Below are positions 56,901 through 64,000 of a stretch of DNA of 64,000 nt, piece after piece. Both the position numbers and the translations under genes were made by a program. The stretch spans positions 9,918,006-9,982,005 of the forward strand of contig OZ005693.1 in NCBI GenBank assembly GCA_963930775.1, given 5' to 3'. The DNA is from Cliona cf. orientalis. Lineage: Eukaryota; Porifera; Demospongiae; Clionaida; Clionaidae. Every line of letters starts with the position of its first letter. Position 1 is the first letter of the stretch. The notes under the pieces were generated by a model, which did no database searches, was not told where the DNA came from, and was given only the letters and a program-made list of their open reading frames with translations.

Positions 56901-58156
56901 CATCATCCACTGTAAGCTTCGCTAGTATCATCATTTCCTGGCTGAATCTAGAGTTAGGATTTGACATCTGCCTTTTTGAAGGAATGGACAAATACACCAA
57001 AACGTGGCTTCAGCTTGCTTTTCCCACGTACATGTTCTTCCTAGTGGGAGCGATCATTTTCACCTCACAGCGTTCAACCAGATTCGCCCACCTTGTTGGA
57101 AAGAGGAATCCAGTAGCGACCTTGGCCACACTAATCCTGCTGTCTTACGCCAAACTCCTACAGATAGTGATCACAGCATTATCGTTTGCTACATTAGAAT
57201 ACCCAGATGGATCACGGGAGACAGTTTGGCTACCTGATGCGACAGTTCGATACTTTGATGGAAAGCATTCTGCTCTTTTTCTGGTGGCCATCACAATCTT
57301 GTTCATAGGAGTCTTCTTCACCAGTCTATTACTTTTCTGGCAGTGGATACTCCGGCTTCCAGATGTGAGATGTCTACGATTCCTTAGACACCATAAATTT
57401 CATCTCTTCATAGAAACCTACCATGCTCCTTATAATCTTGAGTATCGCTACTGGACTGGCTTACTGCTACTAGTAAGGGTCATACTGTACTTTGTCGCTG
57501 CTGTTAATGTGTCTGGAGATCCCAGAGTCACTTACTTCACACTGCTCTTCATCCTGGGTGGCCTTATGACTGGAAAATGGGTACTCAAACGCAGCCTAAA
57601 CAAGATGTGGCAAAACGACCTCCTTGAGGGCATCACACACGTAAATCTGATGATTTTCACAGCCTTTTCTTGGTACACATTTGAGACGGGCAGGAATCAA
57701 TCTATTGCCCCTCATATCTCTATTTCAATCACTTTGATTCTATTAATAGCCGTAACAGTTTATCACATACGAAATAAGACCAATTTAATTGAAAGTATTC
57801 GCAATTTGAAAAGCTACAAATTTTCATGGAAAATGCATCATAATAATATCGATAAGGACGATAAAGTTGCGCTGGAAGTTAGTGAGAGTCGAGAACAACT
57901 TCGTAGAACCAGTACTTTTTCTATTGTTGAGGTACCAAGCTTCGATTTCAATTCCTCTAGCACCATTCCCGAAGAGAGCGCCGAAGGATTGGCTAATATT
58001 GAATTTCACGAGCTGGACGTAGAGATGTCAGGAACATGCCTCGTGAATCCTCAATACATCAAAGCAGTCACAGAAACCACAGAGACGATTGTTGAAGAGG
58101 AGGAGGTGATGCTGAACAGGCAGGCTGATCTCATATTGGATGAACTCACACGATAA
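50954..58156 (+). CDS. Giant beta-helix (Pmp-like) receptor with multi-pass membrane C-terminus, intronless
   Basis: A single 2400-codon exon. Residues 1-24 look like a signal peptide (YLILLLLAAESS). Residues ~90-1680 carry dozens of ~23-residue repeats of the type NNSA..GGA(I/V) and S.F..N, typical of right-handed parallel beta-helices and of chlamydial polymorphic outer membrane proteins. N-x-S/T sites are very frequent. A Cys-rich stretch follows (~1805-1925, with LLCGACQEG and SRCIRCPSYWP). About nine hydrophobic segments lie between ~1928 and 2272. The ~125-residue tail is charged, with an EEEE run. It is probably a plasma-membrane protein with a large adhesive ectodomain. Ligand and output are unknown. 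The membrane part has no clear GPCR or channel signature that I recognise. Confidence 0.85.
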   Translation: MCVYKYSYYLILLLLAAESSFIQCAVYHITPGLQCLEESCVTLSQFAANPSIHHEPNMTLVLLPGNHSLNVSIQIANLHEFRIETRAGFDADILCTESVNLYLNHIDQVQISGVNFIGCKGSRFESVNQVSLENLTFTRSSGTAVELTGVVSSHITGSSFIFNTEGTYRSNTDFLEYLNTDAQATIGGAMIITRSDIYIAECLFKANSAQVGGAIYSKQNSNITVRSSNFTQNHADHSDISTPGGVMIINSGCTVDIHDSKFWNNTHSGVIVLLSATAIVRRTEFIENSCLDSGGVFAMYESALVIENSAFYKNTAQLFGGAIHAIRYSSVNVSQSTFDQNEAAYGGAINIKSQCKVRLSRSVITNNRGTQIGGVMLIRTDSTLTIESSVLESNSATYGGVLYEIYSNVTIKHSTFYNNTSSRNGGVMAGSLAESSSNVTISNSAFLGNRAGMNGGVVLVSNSRLTISNTNFSLNSAATSGGVLFGQLGSKITIEHSIVTHNSAHTGNFYISQSIIKINASTFESNNADFCGGFLYLIHSNLEAFNSNFTDNSAFQDSGGVFFAYRASVILHSCTCSHNQASTYAGVMDAVENSTISINDSIFTNNMAGYDGGALAIFWNSTINMDSSVFTNNAAVDRGGAISIDEARTANTIKNSVFINNSAAVSGGAIFSYQSNATVLQSFFVDNTANYSGAFLIFSVSHVLMNDSIFLDNVAGVYGGALKVQDFSSLTSYNNTYCGNLVTIEHSRGGVIQLKERSLFIASNSEFIGNKADSGGAISTQNSTAFLSTCMFSLNRAGDDGGVLHVIISSHVEITSSIFTSNSAPSFASIRETPQCSDSNDKCFSTGGVVQIAALSSLVMDNCTFTNNSAEYGGVIVDFIDSDITIHQCTFFKNVGLIDGAIIFSDGFLVGNITKSTFLHNRVNGNGGVFSLYNRIEMNIDDCTFGGNSASVAGGVIYGHRSEKLTIKNSMFIGNLAGEVTQSGVDSLKQNVSDSVLSECSQLSAHYGGGAIFVNFVVLNISNSSFINNGANHGSVVRAICSSTVSLRNTNCSYNWAVDTGGVINVNKGSKIIIEGSMLDNNLANKGGGVISAEQDVSISINESSFVNNSAEIGGTVQSISSNVTISHSTFHSNRATTGVLNLFKSNCIITGSYFVRNSAMQVGGTIIIDHGTLSVHNSVFNNNTANLGGVIYAVNASVLMCTSSYNDNRAIINGGAIYLLFQNDLTTQQTIFNRNIAGNDGGVVFSLLQNTVNIIHGQFSSNQAQNDGAVFFISYQTQLTLRTERMNQGNCSVLRDIECGLALIIENNKAERGSVLFSNDFSTIHLRGQAPLEIKRNSATLGTSYLYESTLFSNATVIFEDNVESIHAEKSTVSFSGNTSFINCTSSLKIDHLSQERKGGAIKSIQSDITFDGYTTFKSNRAESGGAIHATESNVNLSGETVIVENGAKENGGGVCLIRSKAYLRGRSTFIGNFAHFGGAMYLEQSSLDILNESVVSNNSAQNGGGFYSLTGTLNLNGNITIVGNTAEENGGGLLAIKSIIIGQSTTHFVDNQAQQGGACSLDGNTKFYHRISNQSEPLFIFTANRADMGGAIFIADETNVELCSSSPYGENTSTECFFYTSNLDNNATSIQNFIFFYNTAAVSGDNLFGGLLDRCNANISTQSHYDHRTYPLSEGLASFQAKSRNSDLDSIGSHPVRVCICENGAPNCSYHLPPIEIKSGQIFLLELVALDQANHMVNATIHSSVDSLVGGLGDGQAVQKIYAACTELMYSIYSPHKSEQLDVYADGPCNSEGISQLTVEVKIVPCSCPIGFQILSDDTNNCVCGCDSDLAAYITECEHSTESVIRRGNFWLTYINTSSAVSGYLVYPNCPLDYCHLPTISIRVNLNHPSGSDAQCTSNKAGLLCGACQEGLSLSLGSSRCIRCPSYWPVLMIIILVVAFLTGIGIVIVLLVFNLTVAVGTINALVFYANIVEAYKSTFFPSSTVSFASIIISWLNLELGFDICLFEGMDKYTKTWLQLAFPTYMFFLVGAIIFTSQRSTRFAHLVGKRNPVATLATLILLSYAKLLQIVITALSFATLEYPDGSRETVWLPDATVRYFDGKHSALFLVAITILFIGVFFTSLLLFWQWILRLPDVRCLRFLRHHKFHLFIETYHAPYNLEYRYWTGLLLLVRVILYFVAAVNVSGDPRVTYFTLLFILGGLMTGKWVLKRSLNKMWQNDLLEGITHVNLMIFTAFSWYTFETGRNQSIAPHISISITLILLIAVTVYHIRNKTNLIESIRNLKSYKFSWKMHHNNIDKDDKVALEVSESREQLRRTSTFSIVEVPSFDFNSSSTIPEESAEGLANIEFHELDVEMSGTCLVNPQYIKAVTETTETIVEEEEVMLNRQADLILDELTR

Positions 58157-58522
58157 TGCTTTAGTGATTAAGGACAGGAGTACTGCCAGCCAGTAGCAAA
58201 AATTTAATAGCGTTTTTATCATTACTATAATCTTTATGTGGTTAGTAATAATTACTATCACGTTATATTTGTTGTATGCCACTTTTTTGTACCATTTTTT
58301 GAGGTTAATACATTATACATAAATGTTTACACTACTGCCATGGTAGAATAATCTAGAGCACTTAGTATGTATACCTATATTATTTTAACGCAGTGTCTAG
58401 AGTGCCGGCAAATTTATATACAAATTTATATTGCCATATGCAGGAGGGGGCAGGGACTAGGGCTATGTAAGAGTACAGTATTTTATATGGACTTACTGGT
58501 ACCGGCACTCTAGACACTGTGA
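58157..58522. other. Convergent 3' spacer containing a MITE
   Basis: These 366 AT-rich bases lie between the receptor stop and the small minus-strand ORF. Apart from the inverted-repeat element at 58389-58521, nothing is seen. Confidence 0.6.
58389..58521. mobile_element. 133-bp MITE with ~20-bp inverted termini
   Basis: CGCAGTGTCTAGAGTGCCGG at the left end is inverted at the right end (CCGGCACTCTAGACACTGTG), 19 of 20 identical. The flanks carry ATTATTTTAA on the left and ATTATTTAA on the right, a possible imperfect target duplication of the size seen for hAT elements. No ORF. Confidence 0.75.
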
Positions 58523-58759
58523 TTATTTAATACCTTTTGATCCTGAAGCTGAAGAGGCCGATTCACCCACTGGCAATGACTTACTCTCCTTTCTCCCAGC
58601 CACCGGAGAGTATCTAGAGGCCCTGGAGGTAGGGCTATGTCGAAGGGGGCCAGATTGAACTCGGAACTGTGATTTTTCCTTTTCGCTACTACTGCTCGTC
58701 TGCATGTAGTCGTGTAACGTAGCCTTCTTCTTTCCTCTTTGAGATGAACCAGACGCCAT
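58523..58759 (-). CDS. Small Ser-rich basic protein of unknown function
   Basis: The 78-codon ORF starts at an ATG in excellent context (GCCATGG). An upstream in-frame ATG at 58807 would add 16 residues. The protein begins MASGSSQRGKKKATLHDYMQ and is otherwise Ser/Arg/Lys-rich and probably disordered. The stop TAA (58525-58523) lies one base from a MITE. An AAAAG|GTATTA sequence just before the stop could instead be a splice donor, so the 3' end is uncertain. No family was recognised. It is divergent from the gelsolin-like gene with 474 bp between starts. Confidence 0.45.
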   Translation of the reverse strand: MASGSSQRGKKKATLHDYMQTSSSSEKEKSQFRVQSGPLRHSPTSRASRYSPVAGRKESKSLPVGESASSASGSKGIK

Positions 58760-59233
58760 GGCGATCAAACTTCTCTCCAATTGTCCGATGCATCCTAATA
58801 TTGACATCTGTTGGGGTGGGGCTCGTTCGGGCTGCACAAAGTGGGCGTGGCTCGTGCTGCAACAATTGCTGGGTATTATAGCCTATTAACGATATTCACA
58901 TCATAAGAATGTGCAGAGTTAACATATCTTCATGGGTTGTGTACACACCATGATATTATATCCAAATCGATTATCTACGCATACTGACCTTTAGTGACCC
59001 GCTATGAAAACAGAATAATTTAGAAATTTTTATAGTTCCAGGAATTAGTGTGACGAATGCAGATGAGGGAAACTACCTGGGTATTATTGCCATGGCCTAG
59101 TATTAAAACGCTGATCATGCGGCATATGAGCTAGCATGATTCAGCTTTATAGATTTTGGATTCGGGTCTGCGAAATCCTTTAGCTATCTTTTAGCTTTGT
59201 TCAGTGCTGACTAGTAACTAGCTATTGTTCACC
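58760..59233. promoter_or_regulatory. Spacer between the small ORF and the gelsolin-like gene
   Basis: A divergent 474-bp intergenic region. Its left part is GC-richer (GTGGGCGTGGC at ~58839, a CACCC/GC-box-like motif). It probably holds both promoters; nothing else is seen. Confidence 0.4.
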
Positions 59234-62200
59234 ATGTCTTCTCGAAGAGGGAGGAGTCAGTCGCGACGTTCAAGGAAGGATGAAGAAGTTGAACCAGGCT
59301 CTGAGCTGGAATGGCGGGTATTCTAGCTAGCTACAAAATTTTTGCTGGCATAGACTGCATCTCTCTGTTTGCTGCATTTTAGACAATAATAATAATTATT
59401 ATTATAATTTTGTGTAGCTCACTAAACCTACCTAGAATAAAAAAATTCATGTGTAGCTACCCTGTTTGTGTCTCTTTATTGCTTGCAGATCAAGCATGCC
59501 AATTCTGATGATTTGTGGACAGGAGTTGGGAAAGAAGCGGGCATCAGGATCTGGAGAATTGTGAAATTTGAGGTATAAACCCAAGCTATATTTGTAGCTC
59601 ATTGTCTGTTCTTGTGCTGTCACGGATTAAAACTAATTTTTTTACTCTGAATGTTGTGAAGGTCACTGATTGGCCAAAGGAGCAGTACGGCGAATTCCAT
59701 GAAAATGATTCGTACATAGTCCTGAACTCTCACAAAATACAAGAATTGTCCCAGGTTGTCAAAAGAATGTCATAGCGTTTATTAGCGCATGGGTATAGCT
59801 AGATCTAGCTAGCTACTATATTTTAATAAAAATAATTATCATTCAATGCAGTGCCTCACACATGAAATTCACTTTTGGATTGGAATTGGGTCTTCGCATG
59901 ATAAGAAGGGCACTGCCGCCTACAGAACTGTTGACCTATACAGACATGTGAGTTCAGATTCTAGTAATACTGAGTGACCTTAATTGTCCCCCTGACATGC
60001 ATTATACTGATGGATTTTTAGAGTGGGCATTGTTTATCTATACTATAGAGTGACTGGGAAAGGTTACTGGGTTCATGCATTGTAGCCTATACTGAAATTG
60101 TTTGTATAGTTCAGGCTTAGCTTGGGGTAGCTATCATATGACATTGTACATATATGGTTATGAATATCATGTGTGTACTCTGTAAACAGTGCCAGGCCCT
60201 TGCGTGGATGCTTATCTTTGTGGGCACTAGCTATCACGCAGTCATGAGTTGGGAGCATTTGCTATAGTTCCTACTTTGGCCAATAGGGAAACAGCTGACA
60301 TGTACACACATGAATGCACACACAATGTCATGCATAGTTCTAACAGCATAATAATAATAGTATAGGTAATGTCACAAAGGTCTTATAGACTTCAGGAGTT
60401 TATGAGCCATTACTGTCACATACCTATCTGTACTATGCAAGGCCTGTACTATTCAGTATTAGCCGATGTTTATGTGGGTACACCTCTTCCGTCTAATTGA
60501 TGTTAACTCTCACCAGTACTAGTACCAGTACATGAATAATTAGAGATAGTTAAATTTAGCTGATCCACTAGTAATTGCTGTTACTGACTATACTAGCTTC
60601 GTTGTCTTGGCAAGCAGCACAGAGAGGCACAGGGGGAAGAGTCTGAAATGTTCAAATCCTACTTTGATGAAATTAAGATCCTTCCAGGGGGGTAAGTAAA
60701 CAAAATAATACTAATGAGTACCATTTTATAATTATTATGGCTAATTATAAGACGGTACACTTATTCCTGCACAGGTCAGAGTCTGGCTTCACTCACGTGG
60801 AAGAAAAAAAATACCCGCATAGACTGTTGCAGTTCAAAGGACCAAGGGTACACAATCACTCACCCATACTATTTACATTGTGGCATTAAAGTACCGGTAC
60901 TTAGTAATAATAGATTCCCTTACTTAATACATTTTGTAATTGACTTCCTTCACCTGGGACCTACCCTGATAATTATGGCGTAATGAATGACTTTGTTGTA
61001 GAATCACGTCAGAGTGGACCAAGTTGGACTGGACTGGAGCAGTCTCAATTCTGGAGATGTGTTTGTTCTTGATCTGGGACTGCATATAATTCAGGTATGT
61101 CATGAATAATTTGCCAGTAATTATGAGGCCTAATGGACCATTATTAATTTTTGATGCGGAAATGTGGTCTAAATTATTATTATAACTATAGATATAATCA
61201 GGAGCATATGAGCTGCCGAAGGCAGCGAAGGAGCGTGTAACTTGCGTGCCATCGAAATACAAATTCAAACGCGGAACTGGGCGTGGCTATCCGTGTGTGT
61301 ATATGGCAATAGCCAGTTCCAATAGACGCGCACTTTCCATATTTGGAAGTTATTGCGCTTGAATTTGTATTTTGATGGCACCCGGGCGTACGTGGTAGTT
61401 GCACGCTCCTTCGCCGCCTTCGGCGGCTCATATGCTCCTGGTATAATTATACAATTAAATTTTATTAAATTCGTGTATTATTTATGGGGATGCCCCCAAG
61501 GTTTAGTCCCAGTGGCAACTTCATAGAGCAATTTCCCACATTAATACATGTCTGCGTTATTTGATTTTTAGTGGAATGGTAAGGAATCTAACGCTTTTGA
61601 AAAACATCATGCCAAACTCTTTGTTGATTCTTTGAAGGTATGCAGCAGAATCTGATATATTATAGTAAAAAGGGATAATCTGGACTTGTACTCACACTGA
61701 AAATTTCTCATTCCAGACTGATCGTGGTGGCAGGCCTACTAACGAAACAATTGGTAAGTATTGTTAGTTATACAATCAACCTACCATTCACCATTTCCTT
61801 CTGCATGCATTAAAAAGAGGAGGAACGATCTACTGTGGCTGAAAGTGGAGCAGTGTCACGTTCAACATTCTATAAAGTAATACCACCGCCAGAGTCAGGA
61901 GAGATAAAATCAGCTGAAATGGTAGTCCATAATAATATTATTTTTGTTAACAATCTCAGCTCAGCATTCACTGTGCATTAATTTCACATAGGGTGGTGAT
62001 GATAGCGCTGTCAAGAGATTTGAGAAAGAGTTTTACAAGTATAATTATTTTAGATCACGCTTGCCAATGCCATTATTATCATTAATGCAATGCGTGCCCA
62101 TGTTGATTATTGTCACTGTGTATTTTTCACCATACCTAGGATTGATGGTAAAGGAAATGGAGTGAGTTTCAAGCATATTAAAGGAGGAATCTTGAGCAAA

Positions 62201-62709
62201 GAACACCTCGACCAAAACTCTGGTACTATTATTATGACTAATAATTATTCTGTAAGTACCTATAATTATTTTTTTGACGCTTAAATCCAGGCTACGTCAT
62301 AGATACCGGGTTCCATGTTTTCTTTTGGGTCGGAAGTGACACCACCCAACAAATCAAGGCTAAAGGATTTACTCGAGCAAAAGTAAGTAAGATCAGTCAT
62401 ATGTATGAACTTCGAATATTATCGGAAAGTGCTGCATTCTTATGCTTAATTAGGAGTATGTCGAGAAAAGTGAGCACCCATTCCTTCCACTGACAAGGCT
62501 CGACTATGACCAGTCAAACACAGACTTTGATGACACCTTTAAGGCTGATCGGAGCAGGGTAAGTCCAGCTATACTGTTAATGATTGCAGGATAAATAATA
62601 ATGAAGACCACTCTGGCTCTTTACTATGGATTGTGGTATTGTTCTGCAGACTTGGAGTCAGTCTCGACCAGCACCAAATACAAGTCGCAGAACTTGTACA
62701 ATTCTTTAA
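59234..62709 (+). CDS. Gelsolin/severin-like actin-binding protein with C-terminal CaaX box
   Basis: Fifteen exons: 59234-59317, 59489-59572, 59662-59754, 59852-59947, 60615-60691, 60775-60847, 61002-61094, 61572-61637, 61717-61753, 61818-61921, 61992-62038, 62140-62222, 62291-62382, 62454-62558, 62650-62709. All phases close to 397 residues. After a basic Ser/Arg start, gelsolin repeat 1 has GIRIWRIVKFE, GEFHENDSYIVLNS and HFWIGIGSSHD. Repeat 2 has RLLQFKGPR, LNSGDVFVLDLG and IIQWNGKES. Repeat 3 is marked by GYVIDTGFHVFFWVGSDTT. The length suits the three-repeat severin/CapG class, which cap or sever actin with calcium. Unusually the protein ends Cys-Thr-Ile-Leu, a CaaX box of the geranylgeranyl type. 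The NAGNAG acceptor at 60612-60617 may yield two forms differing by one Gln. Confidence 0.9.
59948..60614 (+). other. Gelsolin-like intron 4 (667 bp)
   Basis: This is the longest intron of the gene. No exon or element was recognised; phase 0 on both sides makes a direct join valid. Confidence 0.6.
61198..61441. mobile_element. 244-bp MITE with ~75-bp inverted termini in gelsolin-like intron 7
   Basis: The left end TCAGGAGCATATGAGC...CGAAGGAGCGTG, continuing to ATACAAATTCAA, is inverted at the right end through CGCTCCTTCG and GGCTCATATGCTCCTGG. Flanking 5-bp repeats TATAA (61193-61197 and 61442-61446) look like a target-site duplication. No ORF. The two arms could fold into a long hairpin in the pre-mRNA. 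Confidence 0.85.
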
Positions 62710-62941
62710 TGATCTATAAAGACCTTCAAAATGATAATTGTATTGTCAGTCTCTATAATATAATTTACACAATTTTTGTCCTTATTTGAATGTGTGTATA
62801 GCTACCTGCTGAAGTTATGATGTCATTGACAAGATTATCACATAAAAATTATTCTAATTATTGCACAAATAATGTAGGTAGCAGGAAATAAACAATAAAC
62901 TAATGATGTAGCAGGAAAATATGTGGTACAAATATTCATAC

Positions 62942-64000
62942 TTATTTCTCTAGGACTTCTTCATCAGGAATCTAACACAAGAAAATAATTCCATCATCGC
63001 AAGTAGTACACATGCAAATAGATAATTTATTACCTTAATTGTATATACACAAACTTTTGGGCTGTCATGCAGTGGACTTCCTGTGCTTACAACGATTATC
63101 AAGGTTTTATTACGAAGACCAAAGATAGATGGATGGGAATCAGGCTTCCAAGAATCTGAATCAGATATCGGTAGGCATCCAACCTTCTTCCAGTATGCAT
63201 GGTCAGAAGAGACTATTTTTAGATTAAAGAGCATAGCCTCGGAGCTAGATTTAAGAACACGAGCAAGTAGCATGATGTTTCCCTCACTAACTGTAAGATT
63301 TGAGAAAAATGAGAGGCCGGGTTCACCAAGACAGGTGGGCCAAGTTATCTCTGTCCATATACCGTGGCCTGGAACACTACTGGAAGAGAGAGAGGATGAT
63401 ACGGATGCTTTGCGGATCACAGTACATACACCATCATTGTGTTCAGTCAGAAATATATTCTTCTTGATGACAGATATTTCAATGCGGCTGGCACTTGATT
63501 TGCAGTCAGGACCTTCTCTTTTCTCCCACTTTTTCCGCCTGCTGTATTGGAGAATTTGCACCTTCATATCCTTTTGCCAAGCCAAGTAAAGGCGAGTGTT
63601 ATCACTTGAAGCAGATAATTCATTACTTGATGGAAGCTCTACTTCCTCTGGTATCTGTTCAACATCACCGTCCTTCCATTCACGACCATTCCAAGCAAAA
63701 ACCCTTTTGTTAACTGCATGTTTTTCCTTATCTTCATATCTCACTAATCCACCCAAACATATAAGTTGTGAATGAAAGACTGTGAGCGTATATTCCTTGA
63801 ATCCAAGTAGATCCGGCCGTAGGTGTTGTGACCACGTCTTCTCCTTGATAGAATACTGCCATATTCGTTCTCCTGGGCGAGAATCCGCAGTACCAGACAG
63901 AGTGTCCTTCACATATACGTTATCATTCAGCAAGACCGCCCAGGGATGAGTATTTATAGTGATAATTGGCATAATGTCACAACCTCGGCCACTTTGATCA
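62942..64000 (-). CDS. Kelch-like beta-propeller protein, 3' part
   Basis: Two exons on the minus strand: one from beyond the window edge to 63034, and 62971-62942 with the stop. The upstream frame is open to base 64000 (GRGCDIMPII), so the Met at 63972 need not be the start. At least 330 residues show propeller-like blades: HPWAVLLNDNVYV, RIWQYSIKEKTWS, LICLGG, RVFAWNGREWK, LYLAW and PSIFGLRNKTLIIV. The signature is diverged from the kinase-kelch genes. The last exon adds IPDEEVLEK. Any N-terminal domain lies outside the window. It converges with the gelsolin-like gene, 232 bp from its stop. Confidence 0.7.

Noticed and set aside
58028..58282. Minus-strand ORF over the receptor stop codon
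   Set aside because: Antisense shadow of the receptor C-terminus extended into AT-rich flank; no acceptor joins it convincingly to the small ORF at 58523-58759.

Overview
This window is nuclear DNA of an early-branching animal, most likely a demosponge (inference). Conserved genes have many short introns with canonical GT..AG borders. The gene set is metazoan: IQSEC/BRAG Arf-GEF, phosducin-like PDCL, SLC49A4-type transporters, OARD1 macrodomain and a gelsolin-family protein. Non-coding DNA is AT-rich and full of CT/GA microsatellites, homopolymers and short inverted-repeat elements that look like MITEs. Alongside are intronless kinase-kelch and giant beta-helix receptor genes of the kind that expand in sponges. 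The species cannot be fixed from the sequence alone.

Layout. 31-402 (+): last two exons of a PEP-utilizing enzyme. 594-2874 (-): an intronless kinase / coiled-coil / kelch gene whose last kelch blades are thrown out of frame by a 40-bp tandem duplication. 3190-5328 (-) and 5470-8021 (+): two seven-exon SLC49A4/DIRC2-like transporters, head to head across a 141-bp spacer, with five internal exons of identical length. 8596-18591 (-): PDCL in eight exons with a 6.1-kb first intron. 19246-42326 (+): IQSEC in 13 exons with a 9.2-kb first intron; PDCL and IQSEC diverge from a 654-bp spacer. 42327-46497: no intact gene, but a decayed PD-(D/E)XK-nuclease-like fragment and several repeats. 46498-48804 (+): a second kinase-kelch copy, broken by one CAA-to-TAA nonsense change. 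49117-49871 (-): OARD1/TARG1 ADP-ribosylglycohydrolase, first exon unresolved. 50954-58156 (+): a single 2400-codon exon encoding a secreted-type right-handed beta-helix ectodomain joined to about nine membrane segments. 58523-58759 (-): a small Ser-rich basic ORF ending at the edge of a MITE. 59234-62709 (+): a 15-exon gelsolin/severin-like gene whose last exon ends in a CaaX box. 62942-64000 (-): the 3' part of another kelch-like propeller gene that runs off the window.

The genes do not form one pathway. Several touch signalling or the cytoskeleton: Arf activation (IQSEC), G-beta-gamma folding (PDCL), actin severing or capping (gelsolin-like), and large receptor and kinase families of unknown input. 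Exon models were joined by hand. For PDCL, IQSEC, both transporters and the gelsolin gene, reading phase closes exactly at every junction and the products match their families along their length. The most unusual items are the intronless beta-helix/multi-TM receptor, two kinase-kelch copies damaged at different places, the CaaX-bearing gelsolin protein, and a set of short inverted-repeat elements, two of them with clear target-site duplications.
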